Shown one piece after another: positions 54,203-64,000 of a stretch of DNA of 64,000 nucleotides (position 1 is its first letter; the number at the start of each line of letters is the position of its first letter). The notes beneath the pieces were generated by a model. It worked only from the letters and a program-made list of their open reading frames with translations, had not been told where the DNA came from and made no database searches. The position numbers were made by a program, and so were the translations under genes. The DNA is from Hexactinellida sp. DTS-2022 (Eukaryota; Porifera; Hexactinellida): the NCBI GenBank assembly GCA_028753945.1, contig JAPNXP010000013.1, forward strand, positions 3,286,001 through 3,350,000, read 5' to 3'.

Positions 54203-55500
54203 ATGCTGTTAGTAAACAAAAGAAACTTGCAACTCAATTGTGGCACAAACGAAACGCAATTTAAAAATTCGTGCACTGTGAAAAGGTGTAGAATTAAATT
54301 CTCTATCGAATGCATATAAATTGAATATTCGGGTATTATTTATTCTTTCTGTTTAAATATTAAACAGGTGCAAAAATGTGTCCAAAATTTTTTAATCAAA
54401 AATCGTGATCCCAGGTGCACATCTGTAACACATGAGACACATATCCTTAAATTTTGGGTTCTTAGTTAATTAAACTCTGTTCAGTGGATGATCTACTGAA
54501 GAATAATAATATACCAAAGCACTAAGATTAGAACTGGGCCACTATACTATAGTATAGTCGGCACAGTAATAAGGATCTAAAATAGAAGGTATAGAACTGT
54601 AATAAAATACATCATTCATAGAGTAGTGTATAATTTTAATATCCGTGAATCTGCATAAAAAATTCAAAACAAAGATTATAGATGTTATCTTAACTTTTAA
54701 CGCTCCTCAGATAGATATACTATAGCCTATCAGAAAATCCGATTTGAAATACAAAATATCGGAAAATATTTTTTGCAATAACTACAAAAATGATGCATTT
54801 GTCCTTGACGAAAATTTCACATATTGTTTAATTTGTTCACATTTTAGGAAAGCTAGCACCTCCATATTTGGTCAAAATATTTTAGTCCTCTGATTTACTC
54901 AAAAATTTGTTTATGTGTATATCTTAGCATAATCGACAATCATTTGTATTGTAAATATTTTATCACTACCATATATGGGAATTTACACATTCCTACAACC
55001 ACTGAACTCAGGGTTCATCCAGGCGATGTTCAATATAATTTAGAATAGTAATATACGTATAATTCATTAAAAACAAATCGATATCTGGGTATCTCGCAAT
55101 CAATATTCTTTCAGGGGAGCCCGCGCCCCCCTAACATTAACCTCATAGTTGTAAAACTTTGCGCCCATGGGGAGAATTATGCAAGAAATAAGATCTGAGG
55201 TTCTTAAGAACCAGTATACTCGAAATAAAAAAACTTAGTTACGTCTGCCACATATAAATATATGGAATTTGTAATTTTTGCGAGAAAAACCGATAGATTA
55301 TTCCCCTAATTTTAAATATACATATGATGAGTACAGCTGCACAGTACTTACTTGGATAATTCAGTTTGTAACAATCAACAACCTATATGTCAATAATAAT
55401 TCAAAAGTGGGTATCTCCTACCAAAGCCATCTTAAGCCACTGAGCTTGGATGACCCTTATAGATAGTCCAACTATACACCAAACGGCAAAAATTATTTGA
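54203..55500. other. No gene; one short dispersed repeat
   Basis: 54528-54573 (GATTAGAACTGGGCCACTAT ... GTCGGCACAGTAA) recurs almost unchanged at 59980-60027. The rest shows nothing I recognise. Confidence 0.5.
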
Positions 55501-55509
55501 ACAACAAAA

Positions 55510-56028
55510 TATATTTATTCATAAACTAGCGCGCTTTCGCATGCAAGGTCGCTTCGCGACAGAACACAACCACACACCAACCGCAAAGCGGTTGGTGTGT
55601 GGTTTATACACTTCTAACATTGATTATAAAGCTTAAATAGGCCTTAATAGTCAAATTTAACAATGTGAAATTTAGTGATTACGTCATCATACGATAATGA
55701 GTAAGCATATTGGCAATCTGGTCTATCCAACGTGTCCGCATCATTAATGTACATGTTCTATATTAAATGAGTAAGCATATTGGCAATCTGGTCTATCCAA
55801 CGTGTCCGCATCATTAATGTACATGTTCTATATTATTTTATCTCTTAGAGGGCGCGAATTAAGTTAGATAAAGTGAATGTGACAATGACGTCATTACTTG
55901 TAGAGGTGTGATAAATTTTGAGTTGAAACCTCAACTTGTTGACGGTGCCAAAAGTTACCCCTATATGCCAAAAATCTCATTTGGAAACCGTCCAGTTTCT
56001 TCAATCAACTCGGAACATACAAACAAAT
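55510..56028 (+). repeat. Repeat X, copy 3 (uninterrupted)
   Basis: It runs from a GCGCGCTTTCGCATGC / GTCGCTTCGCGAC palindromic end through the hairpin at 55570-55602 and GACGTCATTACTTG to GGAACATACAAACAAAT. A 70-bp segment (from GAGTAAGCATATTGGC) is duplicated in tandem at about 55697-55836; copy 2 has one. This is the reference for the insertions in copies 1 and 2. Confidence 0.8.
55570..55602. other. Stem-loop, 15-bp stem and 3-nt loop
   Basis: CCACACACCAACCGC pairs perfectly with GCGGTTGGTGTGTGG around AAA. It is the same position in repeat X as the hairpin at 28238-28270, whose loop differs. Confidence 0.88.
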
Positions 56029-56602
56029 CAGGGAATGAAAGGTTCACGAACGGACTGAATTGACGCAATTCAGTTCATCTTAAATTGACGCAAGTTCAGT
56101 TCGTTCAAGTTCACCTCCTAACTTCAACTCCACCAGCTCGTTCAGTTCGTTCACGGGCTAACACGCGTTCGTTCATTCCGTTCAATTAAGTTCGTTCAGT
56201 TCGTTCTTTCCGTTCAATTCGTTCAGTTCAGTTCGTTCAGTGTACAGTTAGAATGCCGAACTATTCGGTTTATGATAGACTGTTCTAACCTGCAAGCTAA
56301 AATTGAGGTCAGGTTAAGAATCTAGAATCTAAGCTAAGAGACATGAGTCCACTAGTGATGTCCGGAATTAGCACTTTTGCAGTTACCTATCATATTTATT
56401 GGATCCATATTTATAATTTATCTTTATTCTGTTTAGTTCGTTCAGTTCAGTTCGTTCAATCCGTTCAATTCAGTTAGTTCAATTGAAGTTCGGAAACCGT
56501 TGGCGTTCGTTCAGTTCGTTCACCGTGAATCCATTAAAAGCACTGCGTTCAGTTCGTTCAGTTCAAGTTCAATAAGTTCGTTCGTGTACCTTTCATTCCC
56601 TG
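56029..56602. mobile_element. hAT-type MITE (GTTCGTTCA-rich), perfect 8-bp TSD
   Basis: CAGGGAATGAAAGGTTCACG and GTGTACCTTTCATTCCCTG are inverted. AAACAAAT, the end of repeat X, is duplicated at 56021-56028 and 56603-56610. Both arms consist of GTTCAGTTCGTTC repeats; the centre is unrelated. Confidence 0.92.
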
Positions 56603-56627
56603 AAACAAATATATATATATAAATATA

Positions 56628-56885
56628 CCGTATATACTCTAATAGTAGCCCCTATTCGAATAATCGCCTACCTCCAATAATAGCCCCCCAAATTAGCAAA
56701 TAAAAATTTACTACCGGTACCCTGAGTAATTTCTTTATCTAATATTAGTCGCAATACGATTATCAACCGACTATACTAAATAAATTGTATCAACATGTGA
56801 TATTCTCGAAAAGTCACAAAAATTATTGGTCAGAAAATGGCCTAAAAAACAATAATCGCCTAGGCTACTATTCGAATAAATACGG
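56628..56885. mobile_element. TA-flanked MITE (CCGTATATACTC ends)
   Basis: CCGTATATACTCTAATAGTA and the inverse of TACTATTCGAATAAATACGG are TIRs of about 25 bp with TA flanks. It lies in the TA-rich tail of repeat X copy 3. Internal AATAATCGCC blocks repeat the end pattern. Confidence 0.8.
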
Positions 56886-57744
56886 TATCTACAATAATTT
56901 CTACAAATCAAATCAAAAGTTAATTCTACACATCTACAATTATTTCTACAACTTAATTAATCAAATCTTCGTTATTTTTTAATTTTTATCTATTTTGTAG
57001 TCATTATATTATTATTATTTTATTCTTAGCTTATTTTGATATCTGTTCCGATTAAATAAATTTAATCAGTCTAATCAATTCTTCTAACAGAACAATATAA
57101 TAACTAAATGGATTTAATTATTATCCTCTACAAGGGGGCTTTGAACTGAGTCAGTTAAGTACTGTAGACTCTGGGTAATACGAAAACAGATAAAGCGAAA
57201 TATTGGCTAATGAGCACAAGGTTTAATTTCCCTGAGCCTATATCATGTGTATTTAACTGGCAACGGTTAAACAAATTTCGAGAATAAATTTGGTGATCTT
57301 TAGTAACTCATTTTTGAGAGCTGTTCTAGCTCGCAAAGTAAGGGATTGGTTAACCGTTCTAAGATTACGGTTACGATTCGATCGTAAAAGTAGTCTAAAG
57401 TACTAAAGATAAGAGTTAATGTACTTATGGTGTAATACTTCATAATGTCTTATTCCGTAGTACGTATAAATATTTATTAATATTTAATCAACCGGTTAAA
57501 AGTTAAAACAATGTTGTCAAATATAATTTACTATGTGATTCTAACTAAAATAAGAATTCGCTTAACAGATCTAATATAATATTTCTTTTAAAATAGACTT
57601 TGAAAATGCCTGGACTCTCGAATTGGGACCCGCTCACTGAATATTGCTTCATATCAGAAATTGAGTGACATCCTATCGCAAACTGCAGCACTGAGTGGGT
57701 TCAAAGTTTAAACATTAAGTTTACAGCTTATAGAGTGTTAAATA

Positions 57745-57913
57745 CAGTAGAGCCTCTGAACAACGGACACCTTGGGACCGGAACCGTTGTCAGTTATTTA
57801 GAGGTTGCTTTTCTATTAGACATATGCTAAATAAATAAATCCGTGCCACGAGGGTTGTCCGTTATTTAGAGGTTGTCCGCTATTTGGAGTGTCCGTTATG
57901 GGAGGCTCCACTG
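57745..57913. mobile_element. Tigger/pogo-type MITE, 169 bp
   Basis: CAGTAGAGCCTCTGAACAAC and GGAGGCTCCACTG are TIRs flanked by TA. GTTATTTAGAGGTTG is repeated inside. Confidence 0.88.
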
Positions 57914-58657
57914 TAGAAGAATACGGGAGTATGACACTTGTGCACAGAGACATTTGTGTACATCAATTATTGTGGTTTGTTATTGATTTAACATTCATTT
58001 CCGAATTAATTAACATTGCCAACGCCATACAGCAATTTATCTCAACCTTTTGTTTTTGTGGCACCCTATATCATTTCATGCGTTTTCGCGGCACTCCTTA
58101 ATTAAAGATAGGACAGATTAATGAAAAATAGTAAGGAAATCAAAAGAGTTTTATTTACATACTATACGAGCTCTTTTTGGTCTGGTCGCTCCGCGACGAT
58201 TCTCTATAACACACCAGCTCCGCGGCTTCTGATTGTATACTCTGAATGTTTACTACCTTGTGGACAACAAAGATACATATAAGATTCTTCCAATGATATA
58301 TTCGTAATATCATATGTTGTTGGTTTGTCTCACTACAAATTTTTGTACTTTCCTATACACTGATTGCGATAAGTGGAAAAAACAGCCCTTGATGTATGTC
58401 ACTTTCCACACCTCTCTGAAAGTGCTAATCGCGCCCTGCTCGAAATCAACCAAAGGTAATTTGGGTTGGAGTCTGGACACAAGCGTTTGATACTATTTCA
58501 CATCCTTCTGTAAAAAAAAAAGCTCTTGCCAGGAAGTAGGACATGAATGCATGGGAGCTAATGCCCATCACGAAACGGATAAACTGCTCAAACCAGTGCA
58601 TGTATAGAGTTGACCAAACAGTGTAGGTCTACTTGAAAGGATCCAAATTTAAGAAAA

Positions 58658-59540
58658 TTATAGGATAATATTCTTGTTTTCTTCTGTCCCAAACATAAAA
58701 ATCCTATCTGATTCAGGCCCCGAATCAAAAACAATTCTTCGCTTGACAACGCCATTGTTTCTTACCTTTACTGTCTCGATAAAAGTTGTAGATAAATCCA
58801 TCAAACGATAATTTATCCTTGTAGATAAATCCATCAAACGATAATTTATCCCGTCCCATTGATGATTTATAATCCTAAATTCAGGACCATCAATATTGGG
58901 CAAACATTGATTTGGTGGCTTATGGCAGGAACAATTACACCGTGACATGAATTGTCTAGTGTGGATATTGTCTCGTTATCGGGTTGTAATGATTGGATGC
59001 TTCTCAGCTGAAATTGGGAATCTTCAGATGGAGCACAACTGTCAGGTGTCGATGTTGGGTGCATTATTTCACGCAATACTTGCTGTAATCCTAATGCATT
59101 TTCCTCAGCCTCCTTATTCAAATGCTCATTATGTTGTCTCTACCATGGAGTAAAATGGAGAACTGAGATAATATTGAAAGCTTGATGATTGTTAATCAGC
59201 TCAACACTGGCTTCACTTGTTGCTGTCCAGGCTATAAGCCCTCATTCCTCCTTATAATTCCCCCATCTCATTATAGCAACTTTTAGCGGTCATTTAATTT
59301 TTAGACTTCTTCCAAATAAGGATTTCCAAGGCTGATAAATCCATGATCTAGGACCGAAGCAAGTTGTTCGAAAAGGGAATCAGTACTCCGTAACGGGTAA
59401 CAAAGCGATATCAAAATTTCCGGAGATGTTTCCAACAATTGTGACAACCATCTATTAGATGACGCGGAGGTTGTGAGACAATCTGGATGCGCTACGTGTT
59501 CAAGTGGTATCCATTCTAGCTTAATATATTTTTTTCCCAA
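58658..59540 (-). CDS. Possible exons of an unidentified gene
   Basis: Three stretches on the minus strand: 59540-59301 (starts MGKKYIKLEWIPLEHVAH), 59140-58950 (HLNKEAEENALGLQQVLREI ... Ser-rich) and 58948-58658 (MSRCNCSCHKPPNQCLP, DGPEFRIINHQWDGINYRLM, IETVKVRNNGVVKRRIVFD). The last contains a 33-bp exact tandem duplication giving an 11-residue repeat (INYRLMDLSTR), so frame is kept. CNCSCH is a possible metal-binding motif. I recognise no family, and the splice junctions are uncertain. It may be host gene or TE. Confidence 0.35.
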
Positions 59541-59969
59541 GGAATCGACAAATAATCCATATTATTTAGGAAATTTAGGTTGATTGAACATTAATGTGTA
59601 TATTGATTAAAGAAATGAATAATTTTTTATGCATTTTACTAAAATTGTTCAGCTTAATGTAATAATCAGCATTAGTTAGAGCCTAACACTAAAACTGTAG
59701 ACAAATGTCTCTGTACACAAGTGGGAAGAACACAACCAATTAAACCATTTCTATTGGCAGTACGGCATTAAGTGGAGTCCCTATCGTATCTATATTTACC
59801 AGGTAGTTGATATGAGTATCACTGAGACTCAGCTGCAGTGGTCTTCAGTGGTCTTCAGGAAAATCGTATCCCCAGGTGCAAATTATACGGTCACTCCGCA
59901 CCTACATGCCAAGTTTCAGCCCTCAATGTATAAAGGTGTGGGCAGGGCACAGTCTACGGAGAAAACAAT

Positions 59970-60030
59970 AAAAGCAGTGAGATTAGAACTGGGCCACTAT
60001 ACTATAGTATAGTCGGCACAGTAAAAAATA
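59970..60030. repeat. Dispersed repeat with 18-bp palindrome
   Basis: GATTAGAACTGGGCCACTAT and GTCGGCACAGTAA flank the perfect palindrome ACTATACTATAGTATAGT. The second copy is at 54528-54573. Confidence 0.7.
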
Positions 60031-60099
60031 ATTCGAGCATCAAATTAGGTACGAATTGTCGGACTTCCGGTCCACAGAATGTTAGGAATTTGATATAGG

Positions 60100-60174
60100 C
60101 AGGGGCGGATCCAGGATTGAGTAAGGAGGGGTCTGGGGGTACTGCCCCCTGTGCTCCCCCTAAATCCGCCAATG
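60100..60174. mobile_element. Short hAT-like MITE (CAGGGGCGGATCCAGG end)
   Basis: CAGGGGCGGATCCAGG and CTAAATCCGCCAATG are inverted ends of a type common among hAT MITEs. Flanks GATATAGG and GATAGGGG agree at 6 of 8. It is GC-rich. Confidence 0.6.
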
Positions 60175-60559
60175 ATAGGGGTCCACCGCTGAAATTTGGG
60201 AAACCCTTCCATAATGGAATACGTACAGTTGTTAGAGGAAACCTCGTTACATGGGGCATGGGTATCATATGTTTAGTATTTTACCAAAGAAGTGGTTTTA
60301 TCAATAAATTGAAATCTACAAAAGCTAATAGTAAGATTTAGTAGTAACAAAATTATGTAATGAACTGTCCATAATATGATATCCTTCCTAACTTAGGTAA
60401 GTGGTTAATTAATATCCCTCAGAAGTTCCCGCATTTTCTACCATCTTTTAAATAAATTTCAAACTTCAAGATTCATAGTTGAATGAAAGAATGAAATATA
60501 AATAAGGTTTGCAACTTGTTATTACCTGGTTGCGTTTGCTATTTATTTTGGCATGCTAA

Positions 60560-61490
60560 GTGATTACAACATTTAGAGTTAAACTTAATTCTAGCACTTT
60601 TGCAGCTGCACTGATTGTTATGGCAGCCATTAGTATAGTTGCAAATTGGCTACGATTATTCAACGATTACCGCAAATCTAAACGAGACAAACTGGTTTTG
60701 AAAGTCGTTAACGAATTAACGAATTGCGTTATCCAGAATATATAAATAATACTCCTGAGTTTGTTGATACCCTCCTTACTGTTTGGAAATTATTCAACGT
60801 TAATACACCATTTAAAGGAAAAGTTTGAACGATAATTCTCTGGACCTTTGACTTTGAATTACGAGCGATTTCTATTTTTGACTCAAGTAGTTTTTTGGTT
60901 AGATGCTTGGCAAACTTTACCAGAAAAAATTGGCATATTGAGTAAACAAACATCACCAGTTTTAGACATGCTTGTATTGCCTTACCACAAATTACCAACC
61001 ATTTGACTCAATATTGTGACTTTACATATGTGTTGTCCTCCTTTCTACAGACGGATACCTTGGAACACCATTTCGGTCTATACCGTCTGATGTCGGGTTC
61101 TAATTATTACATCTATCTTCAAATCCTTTAAACCGAGCGTCGACTTAAACTTTCTAGCGTATTAAACATATTTACTGACCAACAAGACACTTCTTTCAAT
61201 CTATTCAGTCTGAGCCAGTTTTGAATTCCAAACTTGTTTTATGGAAGACCTTTAGTGCTATCGAAAACAATAAAGAGCTGTGGGCGAAGCTTGTAAGTGG
61301 ACCTTCTGGAAAATACTAGTTGAACTCACGTTGATGTATTTGGAAAGATAGTGATTATCGTGATCCAAATATTTGGAAGTCTACTTGTATTAGCTGTGGT
61401 GTGTTTAGTTGGAACATCTTATCGAAGCTAGATTGCTTTCTTGCAAACAAAGTTGAGAAATATAACTCGCTGGTTCTTTCAAAAAGTATA
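60560..61490 (+). pseudogene. P/THAP9-like transposase C-terminal relic
   Basis: In shifting frames the plus strand reads VWKLFNVNTPFKGK (near 60780), FWLDAWQTLPEKIGILSKQT (near 60900-60950) and LQTDTLEHHFGLYRLMSGSN (near 61050-61100), followed by ETERRLKLS. The order W-K-x-x-N-V-x-P-x-x-G-K then Q-T-D-x-L-E-x-x-F-G-x-Y-R-x-x-S-G is the C-terminal pattern of P-element/THAP9-type transposases. Frame changes and stops show it is dead. TIRs and the THAP finger were not found. It might be a relative of the elements at 29767 and 43555, but I see no DNA-level match. Confidence 0.7.
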
Positions 61491-61499
61491 GCAAAGCGT

Positions 61500-62477
61500 A
61501 AATTAAAGAAATTCTCTTAATTATGTGTTTACTTATTTGTATTTACCATGATTTGTATTACTCTGTTTATTCTTATTTCTATTATGTAGTTAAGTGTGTC
61601 GTGTGTCACTGTTAGAGCGAGAGAGAGGAAAGAAAGCAGATAATTGTGTATTATTTACTGTAGTATTAATATTAGAAATTGTACTGTTTGTGTTTATTAT
61701 TACTAGTATTAAATTATGAAAATCCAATCACCCTTCTCATTACAGCTAATACTAATTACGGGCTAGCAGGGCTGATTTATGTTTACGACCTAGAGACGTA
61801 TAAAGAACTTAGTAGTTCAATATACTGAACATTTAAAAAAGTAAAATTTGGTATCCCTGGTGCATCTACTGTCAGGCCATATAAAAAGTAGACTATGAAC
61901 CATTGATATTCTAGCAATGAACTACCAATGAAAATTCTACAATTTCTTTGTATGACTTCCTTAACTTGTAGCTCCTATTGCATGATGACGTATGAGACGT
62001 TTTTGAATTTTTTTGAAATAACTTCTGTATAAAAAAGTCACTTTCTGGATATTCCAAAAATAAATTTAATCAAAACGGTGATATTTTTACCATTAGTGAC
62101 GTAAAATTCAAAAAAATGACCGAATTGAATTTGCCTTTCAGATTTGGACTGATAGCAATCTAAGGATAGTTTGGAAAACGTTAAGAAGTATTATTCATTT
62201 TTTTATGATTTCTGGCTGATTTCTACGGTGACACATAAAGAAATTAAATTAAATTTCTACTTTTTTTGTGAATGAGATTTTATTTGAACATGAATATTTA
62301 TCGCACACATAAGTAGATCAAAAGGTATTACAATGAAACGTAGTTAAAGTAAATATTAATAGAATTCCAAAAATACACACACTTTCGGTAAAAGAATTTA
62401 ATTTCGCTGATAAAGCTTGATTAAATTCTGTAATAGTATACTTATACCTATACACAGAATTACAGACACAATCAAAT
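61500..62477. other. No recognisable feature
   Basis: AT-rich DNA without an open frame, array or TIR pair that I can support. Confidence 0.5.
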
Positions 62478-62479
62478 TA

Positions 62480-62580
62480 CAATCGACTACGCTTAATAGA
62501 GTCACCACGGGACCAGGTTACCTTGAGCGATTAAGCGGAGAAATCTATCAACCAGTGGCTCTATTGAGCGGAGTCGACTG
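62480..62580. mobile_element. Tigger-type MITE, 101 bp, internally deleted
   Basis: CAATCGACTACGCTTAATAG and TTGAGCGGAGTCGACTG are TIRs with TA flanks. The centre keeps only one GGGACCAGGTTACC block. Confidence 0.82.
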
Positions 62581-62714
62581 TATTTAACAAATTGCTCATA
62601 AAAAGAAAATATCCTAAAGAATTGGAAGGGATAAAAAAGTTGGGTTAATGGATTAACGTTAATCTGTAGATATATATATATTATCAATAATACTCAATAG
62701 TGGTGAATAATTAA

Positions 62715-63407
62715 GCCCAGCATACACGAAGCAACTGTTGCATGCAACAAGATAACATACACTGTGTAACAATGTTGCAAAAACACATCCAGTTAAAGAA
62801 ATTTATTAAGGATGGATCGTCTGTCCAGTGATAATTATATTAGGAATAGCCAATTTTGGTATTCTTAGTTAGAAGTGGATATTTATATATACATCCAAAC
62901 CTCGGCTGCCCATAACTTGGAATATGCCCGATCTTAAAATACAATGGCTAATACATGTGCAATGCTAAAGTGTCTAATCCATATTTCTAGATCATTCAAA
63001 AAATAAAAAATGATTGTTAACGGGTTGTGGATAATTTAAAGTGTAGTATTTCTAGGAAAAAAATATGCAGCAAACAGTTCAGTGTTTTTTAAACCGTGCT
63101 CAAAATTCTAATATAAACAATTCTGATCGCATCATACCTGATTAAGGGTACTAAGAAAGTAAGCAGTAAATTAAATAGGAACACTAGAAAGTCATGAACA
63201 TGTCAATTCTTCAATTGTTTTGAGAAGGTAAAAAAGGTAGACGAAAATAATCTGAAAACATGTATTAAATTTCCATATTTTTGTGCAACAATCAACATAC
63301 AAGGTGCAACTTTGTTGCATGCAACATTTCAACATACACGATGCAACTTTGTTGCATGAAAATATGTACATACACGATGCAATAAAGTTGCATCGTGTAT
63401 GGTGGGC
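62715..63407. mobile_element. TTAA-flanked MITE (GCCCAGCATACACGA ends)
   Basis: GCCCAGCATACACGAAGCAA and, inverted from the right, GCCCACCATACACGATGCAA match at 18 of 20. TTAA lies immediately outside both (62711-62714, 63408-63411). The palindrome TTGCATGCAA and CATACACGATGCAACTTTGT repeats fill the ends. TTAA targets are used by piggyBac and Kolobok; I cannot choose between them. Confidence 0.82.
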
Positions 63408-63832
63408 TTAAGAGAGCGAAGGGCTCTTATAAGCATAAAATTACTGAAGATATAAAATACTATTACATAACAATCGAAACATCAGTCGAAACCGGTTGAA
63501 CCTCACTAATCAGTTTTTCTAATTAACTAGTATTTATACTAATGAGCAAGAAATCCAATTTGTATTCTTTTGAATCCGTTTATTCCAACTGTCGGACTTT
63601 TCTTCTTTACTTATATGATGTATATGCAAAGAATTGGTTAAAAAAACCGGTTCCAACTGTCGTTAATTAAAGCAAAATAATAATAGAATTCAAAGTAAAC
63701 GCACTTTGGCTGAAATATGTAAACGCGCTTTGACGGAGTTTTCAGTCAAAGCGTGTTTCTAGAATCAACTAGGAAAAATCTGATTTGGGCATATTGGGCC
63801 AACCCTTAGGCCCGGCAACAAATTGAGGTTTC

Positions 63833-63920
63833 AACTTCAATAATCTTTGAGATAATGAGATTATTAGCACTTATTTCTTTATATGGTAATACACTCATTA
63901 TCTCAAAGATTATTGAAGTT
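63833..63920. repeat. Perfect 27-bp inverted repeat (fold-back)
   Basis: AACTTCAATAATCTTTGAGA... (27 bp) at 63833-63859 is exactly inverted at 63894-63920 around a 34-nt centre. It is likely a tiny MITE or a hairpin. Confidence 0.85.
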
Positions 63921-64000
63921 AGGCCTAGAAAATGTATTTGCAATGAATAGGAAGTTACCAATTGCGGATAGATCACTATTAGCATAGTTTACATAAAATA

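Noticed and set aside
1-64000. tRNA or rRNA genes
   Set aside because: No cloverleaf with A and B boxes or conserved rRNA segments was recognised by eye; a covariance-model scan would be needed to exclude degenerate copies.

Overview
This is AT-rich nuclear DNA from a eukaryote, and almost all of it is transposable elements (TEs) nested inside other TEs. Spliced genes with GT-AG introns, mostly about 60-70 nt, and the families present (Ginger, PIF/Harbinger, P-like, FLYWCH-MULE, Mutator-like, pogo/Tigger, many hAT MITEs) point to an invertebrate animal or an early-diverging opisthokont. The one recognisable host gene, the 3' part of a carnosine N-methyltransferase (CARNMT1/YNL092W family) gene at 52833-53600 on the minus strand, has residues (NEFS, MLLAS, HTIYPWIHS, PVRIPDV) that to me look nearer fungal/early-branching homologues than vertebrate ones. 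I cannot name the species. I saw no rRNA, tRNA, CRISPR, prokaryotic or organellar features.

Layout. 1-2.8 kb: tail of repeat 'X' carrying a hAT MITE, a Tigger-type MITE carrying another hAT MITE, and a Ginger-like integrase relic split by a third hAT MITE. 3-10.5 kb: hAT and Tigger MITEs, several nested. 10.7-12.9 kb: a nearly whole MULE (FLYWCH, MULE core, degenerate RING). 13-16.2 kb: a Mutator-like transposase pseudogene, then a minisatellite invaded by two MITEs. 16.2-20.9 kb: mostly unrecognised sequence. 21.8-25.1 kb: an unclassified DDE-type transposase relic broken by a Tigger MITE. 25.2-28.3 kb: repeat X split by a Helitron/HINE-like element built on a ~150-bp array. 29.6-33.6 kb: a P-like element inside a hAT relic that cuts a Harbinger transposase. 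34.0-39.3 kb: a complete Ginger DNA transposon with 61-bp identical terminal inverted repeats (TIRs), a GACC target-site duplication (TSD) and a ten-exon integrase-OTU gene. 40.7-42.0 kb: a Ginger-type MITE and a MITE whose end has become a 16-bp satellite. 43.5-47.1 kb: a second, inverted copy of the P-like element. 48-52.4 kb: hAT elements with nested MITEs. 52.8-53.6 kb: CARNMT1. 55.5-56.9 kb: third copy of X. 58.6-59.5 kb: possible exons of an unknown gene. 60.5-61.5 kb: a P/THAP9-like transposase relic. 62.5-64 kb: Tigger, TTAA-type and fold-back MITEs.

The window's main value is that repeat copies serve as empty-site controls for one another. Insertions can be defined to the base, nesting order can be read, and one hAT MITE appears to have left an excision footprint in a sister copy. 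The most interesting single item is the Ginger element at 34026-39345, which joins a D-D-35-E integrase to an OTU-type cysteine protease domain. All family assignments were made by eye, without searches.
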